From: Candidatus Phosphoribacter hodrii
GTDB taxonomy: Bacteria > Actinomycetota > Actinomycetes > Actinomycetales > Dermatophilaceae
Direction of reading: 5' to 3'
NCBI GenBank assembly: GCA_016707175.1
Contig: JADJIB010000002.1
Location: 558,001 to 622,000, forward strand
Length of the DNA stretch: 64,000 nucleotides
Part shown: positions 45,551-55,338 of the stretch, in pieces
How positions within the stretch are numbered: the stretch's first letter is position 1
Layout of the letters: each line of letters opens with the position of its first letter
Position numbers and translations under genes: made by a program
Notes under the pieces: generated by a model
The model's database searches: none
The model's input: only the letters and a program-made list of their open reading frames with translations
Told to the model about the DNA's origin: nothing

Positions 45551-47827
45551 GTGACCGACCGGCGTTCGTCTACTCGGAGGGGACGGCACACCGCGCAGGC
45601 CCCGGGGTCCGCCCCGCCGCGCCCCGCCGGTAGTCATCGCACCCAGCGGCAACCGGGGCTGTCGCGCTGGGGAGCCTCGACCGCTGACCATCCGTGGCGC
45701 GTGGTGCTCACCTGGGCGGTCCTGGCTGTCGCCGCCTTCCTCGTGGCAGCCGCCGGCGTGGGTGGTCCGTCCCTGTTCAGCAAGCTGTCCACCGGGGAGC
45801 CCACGGCGCCCGGTGAAGCGACGACCGGCCGTGACCTGCTGGCCGCCGCCGAGCCCGACCGACCCGCGATCCTGCTCACCGTTGACGGCGTCGACCTGGT
45901 CAGCCCGGCCGTTGCGACTGCCGCTGCGGCCGCCACGGCCGACATCGCGGCCATCGACGGAGTCGCCGACGTCGCCAGCCCGTTCGAGTTCCCCGCCGGG
46001 ACCGCCGACCCGCGCGCCGCGGCTTTTGTCACAGCCGGGTCGACCCCGCCCAAGGCCTTCCTCATGGTCACGCGCCTGGAGGCCGGCCTGGAGGGCGCGG
46101 CGCAGGATCGTGCCGAGGTCGCGGTGCGGGCGGCATACACCCGGATGGGGGGCACGCTCCCAGGGGCGAGCATCGCGATCGGAAGCGGGGCGGCCCTCGG
46201 CGACGAGATCGTCGGCCAGATGGAGGCCGATCTGCGCCTCGGTGAGGGAATCGCTCTGCCCCTGTCGTTCGCGCTCATGGTCGTGGTCTTCGGCGGGTTC
46301 GTCGCCGCCGGGATGCCGATCATCGGTGCGGTCGTCTCCATCGGCGGCGCCCTGGCCGCGCTGTACGGCTTCAGCACTGTCATGGACCTGGACGCCGCGA
46401 CCGTCAACGTCGTCACCCTGCTCGGCCTGGCCCTGTCGATCGACTACGGGCTGCTGTTCGTCTCGCGAGCCCGCGAAGAGTTGCGCGCCCTGGCCGAGGG
46501 GCGGCCAGCCGCAGACCTCACCCACGAGCAGATCCGGCTGGCGATGGCCAGAACTACGGCGACCGCAGGGCGGACCGTGCTCTTCTCCGGCGTCACCGTG
46601 GCGATCTCCCTGGCCGGTCTCATGGTTTTTCGGTCGCCGACGATCCGGGCCATCGGCGCTGCGGGGATGTCGGTCGTCCTCGTCGCGATGCTGGTCGGGG
46701 TCTCGATGATGCCGGCCTTGTGCACCCTCGGAGCGCGGCGCCTGCTGGCGCGCGGGACCGAGACCGCGCCGGACGAAGGGGTCTTCTCCCGCCTGGCCGC
46801 GGCCGTTCATCGCCGCCCCTGGGTGGTCATGATCGCCACGAGCGCGCTCCTGCTGGCGATGGCCGTGCCGGCCCTGTCGATGCGACTCACCTCGTCGGGC
46901 GTCGAGCTCGTCCCGGTCGGCTCGCCGCAGCGGGACTTCTACGAGCGGCTCGACCGCGACTTCCCTGCGCTGCGGGCACCGACGGCGACCGTCGTCGTCA
47001 ACGGCAGCCTCCAGCAAGCGCAGGACTGGGCCCAGGGCACCGTTGCCCGACTCCCCGGCGTGACCCAGGCGCAGGCGCGTGACCTGGGCGACGGGTATGC
47101 CGCGGTCGCCGTCCACACTGGCGCTGCGCCCCTCGACGAAGGCTCACGAGCCCTCGTCGAGACGCTGCGGGCGAACCGACCGGCCGTCCCCATCTGGGTG
47201 ACCGGTCAAGCCGCGGCCCTGCTGGACCTCACCGGATCGATCGCCGCGGGCGCGCCGTATGCCGGCCTGCTCGTGGTGTTTGCGACCTTCGTGTTGCTGT
47301 TCCTCATGACCGGGTCGGTCGTCATCCCGGTCAAGGCGCTGGCCCTCAACGTCGTGTCCCTCGGTGCCTCGCTGGGGGCGCTCACCTGGATCTTCCAGGA
47401 CGGGCACCTGGCGTCGGCTCTGGGCTTCACCTCCGTGAGCGCCATCGAGTCGATCATCCCGCCGCTGGTCATCGCGTTCGGCTTCGGGCTCTCGATGGAC
47501 TACGAGCTGTTCCTCATCTCGCGGATCGCCGAGCTGCACCAGGCGGGCGTCGAGAACAACCGTGCGGTCGAGCTCGGCTTGCAGCGCTCCGGCCGGATCG
47601 TCACCTCGGCGGCGGCCCTGGTCGTCATCGTGTTCGCTGGCTTCATCGCCGGCAAGATGCTCATCATCAAGGAGATGGGCGTCGCCCTCACTGTCGCCGT
47701 TCTGCTCGACGCCACCCTGGTGCGCATGCTGCTGGTCCCGGCCACGATGGAGTTGCTCGGCGAGCGGAACTGGTGGGCTCCGGCACCGTTGGCGCGCTGG
47801 CACGCGCGACACGGCATACAGGAATGA
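45551..47827 (+). CDS. MMPL/RND family transporter
   Basis: The 758-residue membrane protein has two repeats, each with one N-terminal helix, a large extracytoplasmic loop and five helices, the MmpL/HpnN layout. Seen directly: VVLTWAVLAVAAFLVAAAG near 55; the cluster FALMVVVFGGFVAAGMPIIG; LALSIDYGLLFVSRAREEL, holding the conserved Asp-Tyr pair; and in repeat two AFGFGLSMDYELFLISRIAE. It probably exports a lipid or small amphiphile using proton motive force. GTG 45551 has GAGAGG 8 nt upstream. The first 45 residues are basic and low complexity. It ends 3 bp before the convergent aspS. Confidence 0.9.
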   Translation: MTDRRSSTRRGRHTAQAPGSAPPRPAGSHRTQRQPGLSRWGASTADHPWRVVLTWAVLAVAAFLVAAAGVGGPSLFSKLSTGEPTAPGEATTGRDLLAAAEPDRPAILLTVDGVDLVSPAVATAAAAATADIAAIDGVADVASPFEFPAGTADPRAAAFVTAGSTPPKAFLMVTRLEAGLEGAAQDRAEVAVRAAYTRMGGTLPGASIAIGSGAALGDEIVGQMEADLRLGEGIALPLSFALMVVVFGGFVAAGMPIIGAVVSIGGALAALYGFSTVMDLDAATVNVVTLLGLALSIDYGLLFVSRAREELRALAEGRPAADLTHEQIRLAMARTTATAGRTVLFSGVTVAISLAGLMVFRSPTIRAIGAAGMSVVLVAMLVGVSMMPALCTLGARRLLARGTETAPDEGVFSRLAAAVHRRPWVVMIATSALLLAMAVPALSMRLTSSGVELVPVGSPQRDFYERLDRDFPALRAPTATVVVNGSLQQAQDWAQGTVARLPGVTQAQARDLGDGYAAVAVHTGAAPLDEGSRALVETLRANRPAVPIWVTGQAAALLDLTGSIAAGAPYAGLLVVFATFVLLFLMTGSVVIPVKALALNVVSLGASLGALTWIFQDGHLASALGFTSVSAIESIIPPLVIAFGFGLSMDYELFLISRIAELHQAGVENNRAVELGLQRSGRIVTSAAALVVIVFAGFIAGKMLIIKEMGVALTVAVLLDATLVRMLLVPATMELLGERNWWAPAPLARWHARHGIQE

Positions 47828-47830
47828 CCG

Positions 47831-49612
47831 TCAGGCGGTGGGCGGCACCGGCTTGGAGTCGACGCCTGCCTCCTTGCGCTGCTGCGGCGTGATCGGCGCC
47901 GGAGCGCCGGTCAGCGGGTCGTAGCCGCCACCGGACTTCGGGAAGGCGATGACGTCGCGGATCGACTCGGCGCCCGACAGCAGCGCGCAGATGCGGTCCC
48001 AGCCGAAGGCGATGCCGCCGTGCGGCGGGGCGCCGAAGGCGAAGGCGTCCAGCAGGAAGTGGAACTTCTCGCGCGCCTCCTCCTCCGACAGGCCCATGAC
48101 GGCGAAGACCCGCTCCTGGATGTCGCGGCGGTGGATACGGATCGAGCCGCCGCCGATCTCGTTGCCGTTGCACACCATGTCGTAGGCATAGGCGAGCGCC
48201 GAGCCGGGGTCGGAGTCGAAGGTGTCGATGAACTCCCGCTTGGGCGAGGTGAAGGCGTGGTGGACCGCGGTCCAGGCGCCTGAGCCGACGGCGACATCAC
48301 CGGCGGCGACCGCGTCACCGGCCGGCTCGAACAACGGCGCGTCCAGGACCCACAGGTGGCTCCACGAGCCCTCGGCGATGAGCCCGCTGCGCTTGGCGAT
48401 CTCGAGCCGGACCGCGCCGAGCAGGGCCCGAGACGCCTTGGTGACGCCGGCCGCGAAGAACACGCAGTCGCCGGGGGCCGCACCGACGTGGGCAGCCAGA
48501 CCGGCTCGCTCGGCGTCGGAGAGGTTCTTGGCCACTGGGCCACCGAGCTCGCCGTCCTCCTGGACCAGGACGTAGGCCAGGCCGCGAGCGCCGCGCTGCT
48601 TAGCGAACTCCTGCCAGGCGTCGAGGGTCTTGCGCGGCTGGCTCGCGCCGCCGGGCATGACGACAGCTCCGACGTAGTCGGCCTGGAAGACGCGGAACGC
48701 GGTGTCGGCGAAGTATGCCGTGCAGTCCACGAGTTCCTGTCCGAAGCGGGTGTCGGGCTTGTCGGTCCCGAACCGAGCCATCGCCTCGGCGTAAGTGAGC
48801 CTCGGCAGCGGGGTCGGGATGTCGACGCCGATTAGCTTCCACAGCGCGACGGCGATCTCCTCGCCAAGCGCGAGAATGTCGTCCTGCTCGACGAAGCTCA
48901 TCTCGATGTCGAGCTGGGTGAACTCCGGCTGCCGGTCGGCGCGGAAGTCCTCGTCCCGGTAACAACGGGCGATCTGGTAGTAGCGCTCCATGCCGGCGAC
49001 CATGAGCAACTGCTTGAACAGTTGCGGGCTCTGCGGGAGGGCATACCAGGACCCCGGGGCCAGCCGGGCGGGGACGATGAAGTCGCGCGCGCCCTCGGGG
49101 GTCGAGCGCGTCATCGTCGGGGTCTCGATCTCGACGAAGTCGTGGCCGGCCAGCACCTCGCGGGCGGCAGCGTTGACCTTGGAGCGCAACCGGATTGCCG
49201 CACCGGGCCCAGGTCGGCGCAGGTCGAGGTAGCGGTACTTCAGCCGGGCCTCCTCCCCCACGGTGACGCGCTCGTCGATCTGGAACGGCAGCGGCGCGGC
49301 CGCGTTGAGCACCTCGAGGGTGGACGCGACGACCTCGACTGCCCCCGTGGGCAGGTCGGCGTTGGCGTTGCCCTCGGGGCGCAGCCGCACCTCACCGGTG
49401 ATCTGCACGCAGTACTCGTTGCGCAGGTCGTGCCCGCCTCCGTCGTCGAGGACCTCGTCGCGGGCGACCACCTGGACGACGCCGGACGCGTCCCGCAGGT
49501 CGAGGAACGCCACGCCGCCGTGATCGCGCCGCTTGGCCACCCAGCCCGCGAGGGTGACGGTTTGGCCGGAGTGGTCGGCACGCAGGGTGCCGGCCTCATG
49601 GGTGCGAAGCAC
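47831..49612 (-). CDS. aspS: Aspartyl-tRNA synthetase, probably non-discriminating (Asp/Asn)
   Basis: The 593-residue bacterial-type AspRS has an OB-fold anticodon domain, class II core motifs (FVEIETPTMTRSTPEGARDF, FRADRQPEFTQLDIEMSF) and the GAD insertion. His31 in AKRRDHGG and Gly81 are the residues associated with non-discriminating enzymes that also charge tRNA-Asn, which then needs GatCAB. Discriminating AspRS has Leu at 31. The start GTG 49612 has AAGGA upstream; the frame further upstream is non-coding. It is convergent with MMPL. Confidence 0.95.
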   Translation of the reverse strand: MLRTHEAGTLRADHSGQTVTLAGWVAKRRDHGGVAFLDLRDASGVVQVVARDEVLDDGGGHDLRNEYCVQITGEVRLRPEGNANADLPTGAVEVVASTLEVLNAAAPLPFQIDERVTVGEEARLKYRYLDLRRPGPGAAIRLRSKVNAAAREVLAGHDFVEIETPTMTRSTPEGARDFIVPARLAPGSWYALPQSPQLFKQLLMVAGMERYYQIARCYRDEDFRADRQPEFTQLDIEMSFVEQDDILALGEEIAVALWKLIGVDIPTPLPRLTYAEAMARFGTDKPDTRFGQELVDCTAYFADTAFRVFQADYVGAVVMPGGASQPRKTLDAWQEFAKQRGARGLAYVLVQEDGELGGPVAKNLSDAERAGLAAHVGAAPGDCVFFAAGVTKASRALLGAVRLEIAKRSGLIAEGSWSHLWVLDAPLFEPAGDAVAAGDVAVGSGAWTAVHHAFTSPKREFIDTFDSDPGSALAYAYDMVCNGNEIGGGSIRIHRRDIQERVFAVMGLSEEEAREKFHFLLDAFAFGAPPHGGIAFGWDRICALLSGAESIRDVIAFPKSGGGYDPLTGAPAPITPQQRKEAGVDSKPVPPTA

Positions 49613-49721
49613 GGTAGGTGTCCTTCTCGGGTTGTTCGGATGGTTGCGCAGGTATGCCGCCCGCTCGCCGTTGCGGCCAGCCGACGGACCGCGCCGGGGA
49701 CGGCGCAGTGGTGACCGGTCA

Positions 49722-49727
49722 ATCCTA
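49722..49727 (-). promoter_or_regulatory. Candidate -10 element for aspS
   Basis: TAGGAT (minus strand) lies about 110 bp before the aspS GTG. The 222-bp gap 49613-49834 also holds two octamer copies in inverted orientation (49652 and 49736). No other feature is seen. Confidence 0.3.
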
Positions 49728-49834
49728 GGCGGGCTCGGCATACCTGCTCGACCGAGTTGTTCGCCCGAGTTGGTGGCGGGCCCGAGTGTGGTTTGCTGTG
49801 GGTGGCCGCAGTCCGGTGTCACCAGGAGAGCCAC

Positions 49835-50572
49835 ATGCGTACAGGGGTGCAGGGCTTGCGGGGCTGGCGTCGAGCCGCCCCGGTGACTGTCGCGGCCGTC
49901 GGGTTGCTGCTCACCGCGGGTGCGTGTCCGGCGCCCCCGATCGAGTCCGATGCGGTGGACCGAGCCCGCGTCGATGCGCTGCTGGCTGCGGATCCGGGCT
50001 TGGCCTCCACCGAGGTGAGCTACGGGGGTGGCGGAGTGGGCAGCCGCAACCTGCGCTATCTGCGCCCGTCAATCACCGTGCGAGGAACCCTCGTGCCGGC
50101 CCACCCGGCGGGCTCACTGGAAGGCCTGACGGCCAAGCAGGTACTTGCCGCCGACGAGGGCAGCGCCGTCGCTGCCCTGCGCAGCACGCTCGAGGACCTG
50201 CGGCGCCGGGGGTGGGTCGTGACCTCCGCCAACTGTGAGGTCATCACCTCGGTGGGCACCAGCCTGCATCGGTCCTGGCTGGTCGAGGCCCGGCGCCCGA
50301 TGGCGAGCGACCCGAAGGTCTGGGCGCTGCTCCAGCTCAGTGCAGCCGTCTCCCGGAACTACGGCTCCGCCGACCTGTCCTTTCCACGGGTGGAGATGAT
50401 CCAGCAGGCGCGACTGCCCTTCCACCTGGACGAGCCGAACGTCTTCGCGCCACCGAGCGGGCTCCCTGCAGGTGGGCTGACCTCGACCTGCGCCGATCAG
50501 GCCACCTTGCCGTCGGCGAACGCTTCCGAGGGCTCAGCCTTTCCCCCGCTGGTCGACGGCCCCCCTCGATAA
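49835..50572 (+). CDS. Putative secreted lipoprotein of unknown function
   Basis: The 245-residue product has a twin-Arg-containing basic start (LRGWRRAAPVTVAAVGLLLTAGAC), a hydrophobic core and a lipobox-like end with Cys31; Ala at -3 is less usual. The mature part has no recognised domain. A YLRPSITVRGTLVPAHPAG segment, a helix LRSTLEDLRRRGWVVTSANC and two further cysteines suggest a small alpha/beta fold. The start at ATG 49835 has AGGAG 7 nt upstream. It is convergent with the type VII-like effector gene (15 bp apart). It might guard against that effector, but opposite strand placement makes this weak. Confidence 0.75.
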   Translation: MRTGVQGLRGWRRAAPVTVAAVGLLLTAGACPAPPIESDAVDRARVDALLAADPGLASTEVSYGGGGVGSRNLRYLRPSITVRGTLVPAHPAGSLEGLTAKQVLAADEGSAVAALRSTLEDLRRRGWVVTSANCEVITSVGTSLHRSWLVEARRPMASDPKVWALLQLSAAVSRNYGSADLSFPRVEMIQQARLPFHLDEPNVFAPPSGLPAGGLTSTCADQATLPSANASEGSAFPPLVDGPPR

Positions 50573-50587
50573 CTCCGGACCCGAGCC

Positions 50588-52192
50588 TCAGGTCACCGGC
50601 AACACGAGGTAGTCGATGTGCGACCAGCCTCCGAACGCACCCGGGGTGCCCGTGCCCAACATGACACTTTCGGGGACCCGGGTGATCGAGCCCGAGCCGG
50701 GTTCGTAGACGGTGTAGTAGCCATCGGCGTAGCCCGTGATGAGCATGACGTGTCGAGGGGTGTAGTCGTCGCCGACGTAGAACGGCACCGGGGTGCCGTT
50801 GTTCGCCGCCTCCGCTGCGCGGCTCATGAGCTTGCGGACCAGCGCCGGGTCCTGGTCGTCGTACAACACCGATTCGTATGCCGTGGGCGAGCCCAGGGTG
50901 GCCAGTGCGGCTGCGCCCCACGGCGGCGTGCCGAGTGCTTCGGGCCACGTGCCCAGATCGCTGTCGGTGGTCGTCAACACCGAATGCTGGGCGGCAATGA
51001 ATCGTTCGAGGAACGTCGCACCGTTCCACTGCGCCTCGGTGAGGTGCTGGAGGTAGGCCGGGTCCCACCCTGGGGGCCGTTGGCCGGACGTCAGCCACAG
51101 GGCCAGCATCGGATCGGACCGGGCCAGCAGAGCGAGCAGGCTCGTCGACGCACACGTGTTGCCGGTCGTGGGGTCCTGGATGACGCGATCGAGGCCGTAG
51201 GTCGCGCCACTGGTCAGGTTGTCGGTGTTGAGCGACATCATTCGGGCGATGTCCTCGTCGCTCATGGAACGGACCGCGTCAGCCATGAAGCGCAGTTGCT
51301 CCATATCGGCTCCGGCGGCCAGGGTCGACAGCAGCACGGCGCGTTGCGTCGATGACCCGGCCGCGGCCAACAACTCGTCGAGGGCGGCCCGTTGGGCCGG
51401 TGTCAGGGCGGCCAGCATGGCGCCCACACGCTGCCACTGGTCAGGGTTGAGCAGGCGATTGTCGGGGTCTGAGGTACGCCATTGGTCGACCATGACCGCG
51501 ACGTCCAGGACGGTGAAGCCCGGCACGCGAGGGGCACTCGCCAGGACCGCCCAGCCACGCCCGTCGGAGCCCTCGCGCTGGAGGGCCCGCAAAGCGGTCT
51601 CCGCCTGCTCATAGGCCCGCATCGCAGTCCGCACACCTTCTCGAGCGTCGGCCAGGGCGCGGCTCACCTCCCGGGTCACCGCTACCGGGTCCGGGATGTG
51701 CGTGTCGACACCGTGCACCTCGACGGTGAGGTCGGCACAGCGACGAAGGTGGGTCACGGCGTCGTCGAAGTGGTCATCGACGCGGCCGTGCTCCGTGATC
51801 GCGTCCTGCAGGCTCGCGGCATACCGTCGCAGGGCGCGCGCCGAGAGAGCCAGCCCAGTCACCTCGTGACTCAGGCCCGATGACAACGCGGCGGCAGCCT
51901 GGGTAGCGGTCCCGGCCGCTACTCCCACGACGATCGCCGGCAGCCCGACGCGGCGCCGGTCCAGGTCGGCTCGGACCTCGTCCACCGCTCGCCCAGCCGT
52001 GTCCAGCGACGTCGCCATGCCCTCGATGGTGGCGGGGTCGCCTGGGGGCGGGTACGAGATCGTGCGCCGGAAACGCTCGATGTCGGCAATGAGCGACGGT
52101 GGCCACACGAGGGCGATTGCCACGTGACCCAGGGTCCGAAGAAAACTCCGAGACTCGTTGAGCAGGTGGGTGACCTGCCACTCCCCGCTCAC
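50588..52192 (-). CDS. Candidate type VII secretion effector with papain-like (C39-like) cysteine peptidase domain
   Basis: The 534-residue product is not a named protein. Residues 45-200 are helical with a WXG/LXG-like run (IEGMATSLDTAGRAVDEVRADL), a hydrophobic stretch at 83-105 and coiled helices. Residues 245-320 look like a small helical domain. The C-terminus (335-534) has the order of a papain-fold peptidase: Cys347 in TGNTCASTSLLALL, His481 in TPRHVMLITGY and an acidic residue in YTVYEPGSGS (Glu497). This arrangement is typical of actinobacterial polymorphic toxins and effectors exported with WXG100 partners. The start GTG 52192 overlaps the preceding small gene (GTGA). No ESX machinery is in the window. 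The acidic third residue is uncertain. Confidence 0.7.
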   Translation of the reverse strand: MSGEWQVTHLLNESRSFLRTLGHVAIALVWPPSLIADIERFRRTISYPPPGDPATIEGMATSLDTAGRAVDEVRADLDRRRVGLPAIVVGVAAGTATQAAAALSSGLSHEVTGLALSARALRRYAASLQDAITEHGRVDDHFDDAVTHLRRCADLTVEVHGVDTHIPDPVAVTREVSRALADAREGVRTAMRAYEQAETALRALQREGSDGRGWAVLASAPRVPGFTVLDVAVMVDQWRTSDPDNRLLNPDQWQRVGAMLAALTPAQRAALDELLAAAGSSTQRAVLLSTLAAGADMEQLRFMADAVRSMSDEDIARMMSLNTDNLTSGATYGLDRVIQDPTTGNTCASTSLLALLARSDPMLALWLTSGQRPPGWDPAYLQHLTEAQWNGATFLERFIAAQHSVLTTTDSDLGTWPEALGTPPWGAAALATLGSPTAYESVLYDDQDPALVRKLMSRAAEAANNGTPVPFYVGDDYTPRHVMLITGYADGYYTVYEPGSGSITRVPESVMLGTGTPGAFGGWSHIDYLVLPVT

Positions 52193-52455
52193 GCCGGGTC
52201 CTCGTGCGTCAGGGCCCCCACCACCATGACGAGGTCGGCGAAGAACCGCCGAACCCGATGGGTGAGATCCGGCGACTGCGGTTGTCCGTCGGCCAAATCG
52301 ACCGCGAGCGGTTGGAGGGCGTCCACGAGGACCGCGCCGGCCCGCGGGTCGGTCAACAGCCCCGGACCTAGTGCGAGGACGGCCCGTAGCCCGGCCAACT
52401 CAGCAGCCCAGGCGATCTGGCGAAGAGCCGTCACGTCGACATGGGCATCGACCAA
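52189..52455 (-). CDS. Small helical protein between WXG100-like and effector genes
   Basis: The 88-residue product is Ala/Leu-rich and helical (TALRQIAWAAELAGLRAVLA, DLTHRVRRFFADLVMVVG). The start is unsettled: TTG 52455 is the first usual candidate, but coding-like sequence continues back in the same frame to the TGA that ends the previous gene (52504-52506). It could therefore begin at a CTG near 52480 or be the second half of an interrupted reading frame. The stop overlaps the effector GTG (GTGA). By position it may be a chaperone or partner of the effector. Confidence 0.55.
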   Translation of the reverse strand: MVDAHVDVTALRQIAWAAELAGLRAVLALGPGLLTDPRAGAVLVDALQPLAVDLADGQPQSPDLTHRVRRFFADLVMVVGALTHEDPA

Positions 52456-52503
52456 CGCATCGCCGACTCGGGCCAGGTGCAGGGCCTCATCGGTCGAGGG
52501 TCG

Positions 52504-52773
52504 TCACGCCAACCGCATTCTGTGGTCGGTCCGAGCCACCGTCTCGGTCTGCGCCCTGACGGCTGTGGCCCAGACGTCCAGGGCCTCACCCCGCAGGTCC
52601 AGTTCCGTGGCCCAGGTGTGCAGGAGTTCGCGGATCATCCCCGTCGCGTCGCCTTGGTTCACGGTGATCCCCGCGAGACGCCTCGATTGGGCCTGCACGG
52701 CATCGGCCATGGACGCCACCTGGCCGCTCGCCTCGCCGGCACCGCCCTCGTCCCACGTCATCGAGCCCGTCAT
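52504..52773 (-). CDS. WXG100-like small helical protein
   Basis: Eighty-nine residues, predicted helix-turn-helix hairpin: ASMADAVQAQSRRLAGITVN, then MIRELLHTWATELDLRGEAL and a third helix. The length and the position just upstream of a large effector-like protein match EsxA/EsxB-type secretion partners, although the WXG turn itself is not clear; the only Trp in a turn-like place is in HTWATEL. ATG 52773 has GGGGAG close upstream. It is the first gene of the three-gene locus. Confidence 0.6.
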   Translation of the reverse strand: MTGSMTWDEGGAGEASGQVASMADAVQAQSRRLAGITVNQGDATGMIRELLHTWATELDLRGEALDVWATAVRAQTETVARTDHRMRLA

Positions 52774-52866
52774 CGGCTCCCCCTGTCACAACCTGTTCGC
52801 GCGATCGGTCTCGCACGCGTCAGCCATGACCGTAAAGCGTCCGCGCCTCGGGCGCCTGAGTACGTG

Positions 52867-52915
52867 CTACTTAGACTCCGGGCGACTCAGATCAGACGCG
52901 GGCTACTCAGACTCC
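52867..52915. repeat. Imperfect short tandem repeat
   Basis: CTACTTAGACTCC (52867) and CTACTCAGACTCC (52903) flank a weaker copy, CGACTCAGATC (52883), in the 162-bp gap between the WXG100-like gene start and the Nudix gene end. Purpose unknown. Confidence 0.5.
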
Positions 52916-52935
52916 CAGACTCCCCGAGCCGCTGC

Positions 52936-53625
52936 TCAACCCGCCTGCGGGCCGGTGCGGTGACCATCCCGGTATGCCGGGTGCTCCGGCCACGGGGCAT
53001 CGTCCGGTCGCAGGGTGCTCCAGCCCTGGGCCCGGGCTCCCCAGGCGGCGAGGATGCCCAGCAGCGCGCCGGGGTTGTGCAGCTGCCCGGCCAGCGCCGC
53101 GGCATACGCATCGTCGAGGCTGACCCAGCGGACGGTGAGGTCGGCCTCCTCGCCGGTGCGCGCGTGCGGTTCGCCCGGAGCGGGAGCGAGGTCACGGGCG
53201 AGGAACACGCGGTAGGCCTCGGGGAAGACTCCCGCCGAGGCGTAGGCGTCGATGAGCAGGTCCCACCGGCCCGCGACCAGGTCGACCTCCTCGCGCAGCT
53301 CGCGTTCGGCGGCGTCGCGCGGCGGCTCCCCGGGGATGTCGAGCAGGCCAGCCGGCAGCTCCCAGAGGTAGGAACCGCAGGCGTGGCGGTACTGCCGAAT
53401 CATGACGATGTGGTCGACCCCGTCGATCTCGCGCAGCGCGAGGATGAGCACGGCGCCGGGGTGATCGGCGTAGTCGCGGGTGACAACCTCGGCGCCAAGG
53501 TCGACCCGATCCCGGCGGACGTCGAAGACCAGCCCCTGCCAGACGACGTCGCTCGCCACGACGGGCTTCGGCGCGATCTCGTCCCGCAACAGCGCGGCAG
53601 TGCCGATCGGCGCGTCGAAGGCCAC
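52936..53625 (-). CDS. Nudix hydrolase (ADP-ribose pyrophosphatase type)
   Basis: The 229-residue product has the Nudix box running from GLLDIPGEPPRDAAEREL to REEVDLVAG (near 105-130) and upstream LILALREIDGVDHIVMIRQY, typical of ADP-ribose/NDP-sugar hydrolases. The start GTG 53625 follows the pyrG stop with one base between. The pyrG-nudix pair is conserved in actinobacteria (as in Rv1699-Rv1700). It probably removes ADP-ribose or related nucleotides. Confidence 0.9.
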   Translation of the reverse strand: MAFDAPIGTAALLRDEIAPKPVVASDVVWQGLVFDVRRDRVDLGAEVVTRDYADHPGAVLILALREIDGVDHIVMIRQYRHACGSYLWELPAGLLDIPGEPPRDAAERELREEVDLVAGRWDLLIDAYASAGVFPEAYRVFLARDLAPAPGEPHARTGEEADLTVRWVSLDDAYAAALAGQLHNPGALLGILAAWGARAQGWSTLRPDDAPWPEHPAYRDGHRTGPQAG

Positions 53626-53626
53626 C

Positions 53627-55327
<1,701 letters not shown>

Positions 55328-55338
55328 GGGAGGCCAGT

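Noticed and set aside
45506..47116. N-terminal extension of rarA to more than 1000 residues
   Set aside because: The extension is antisense to the MMPL transporter; RarA homology starts at VTSGDLFG with a ribosome site just upstream.
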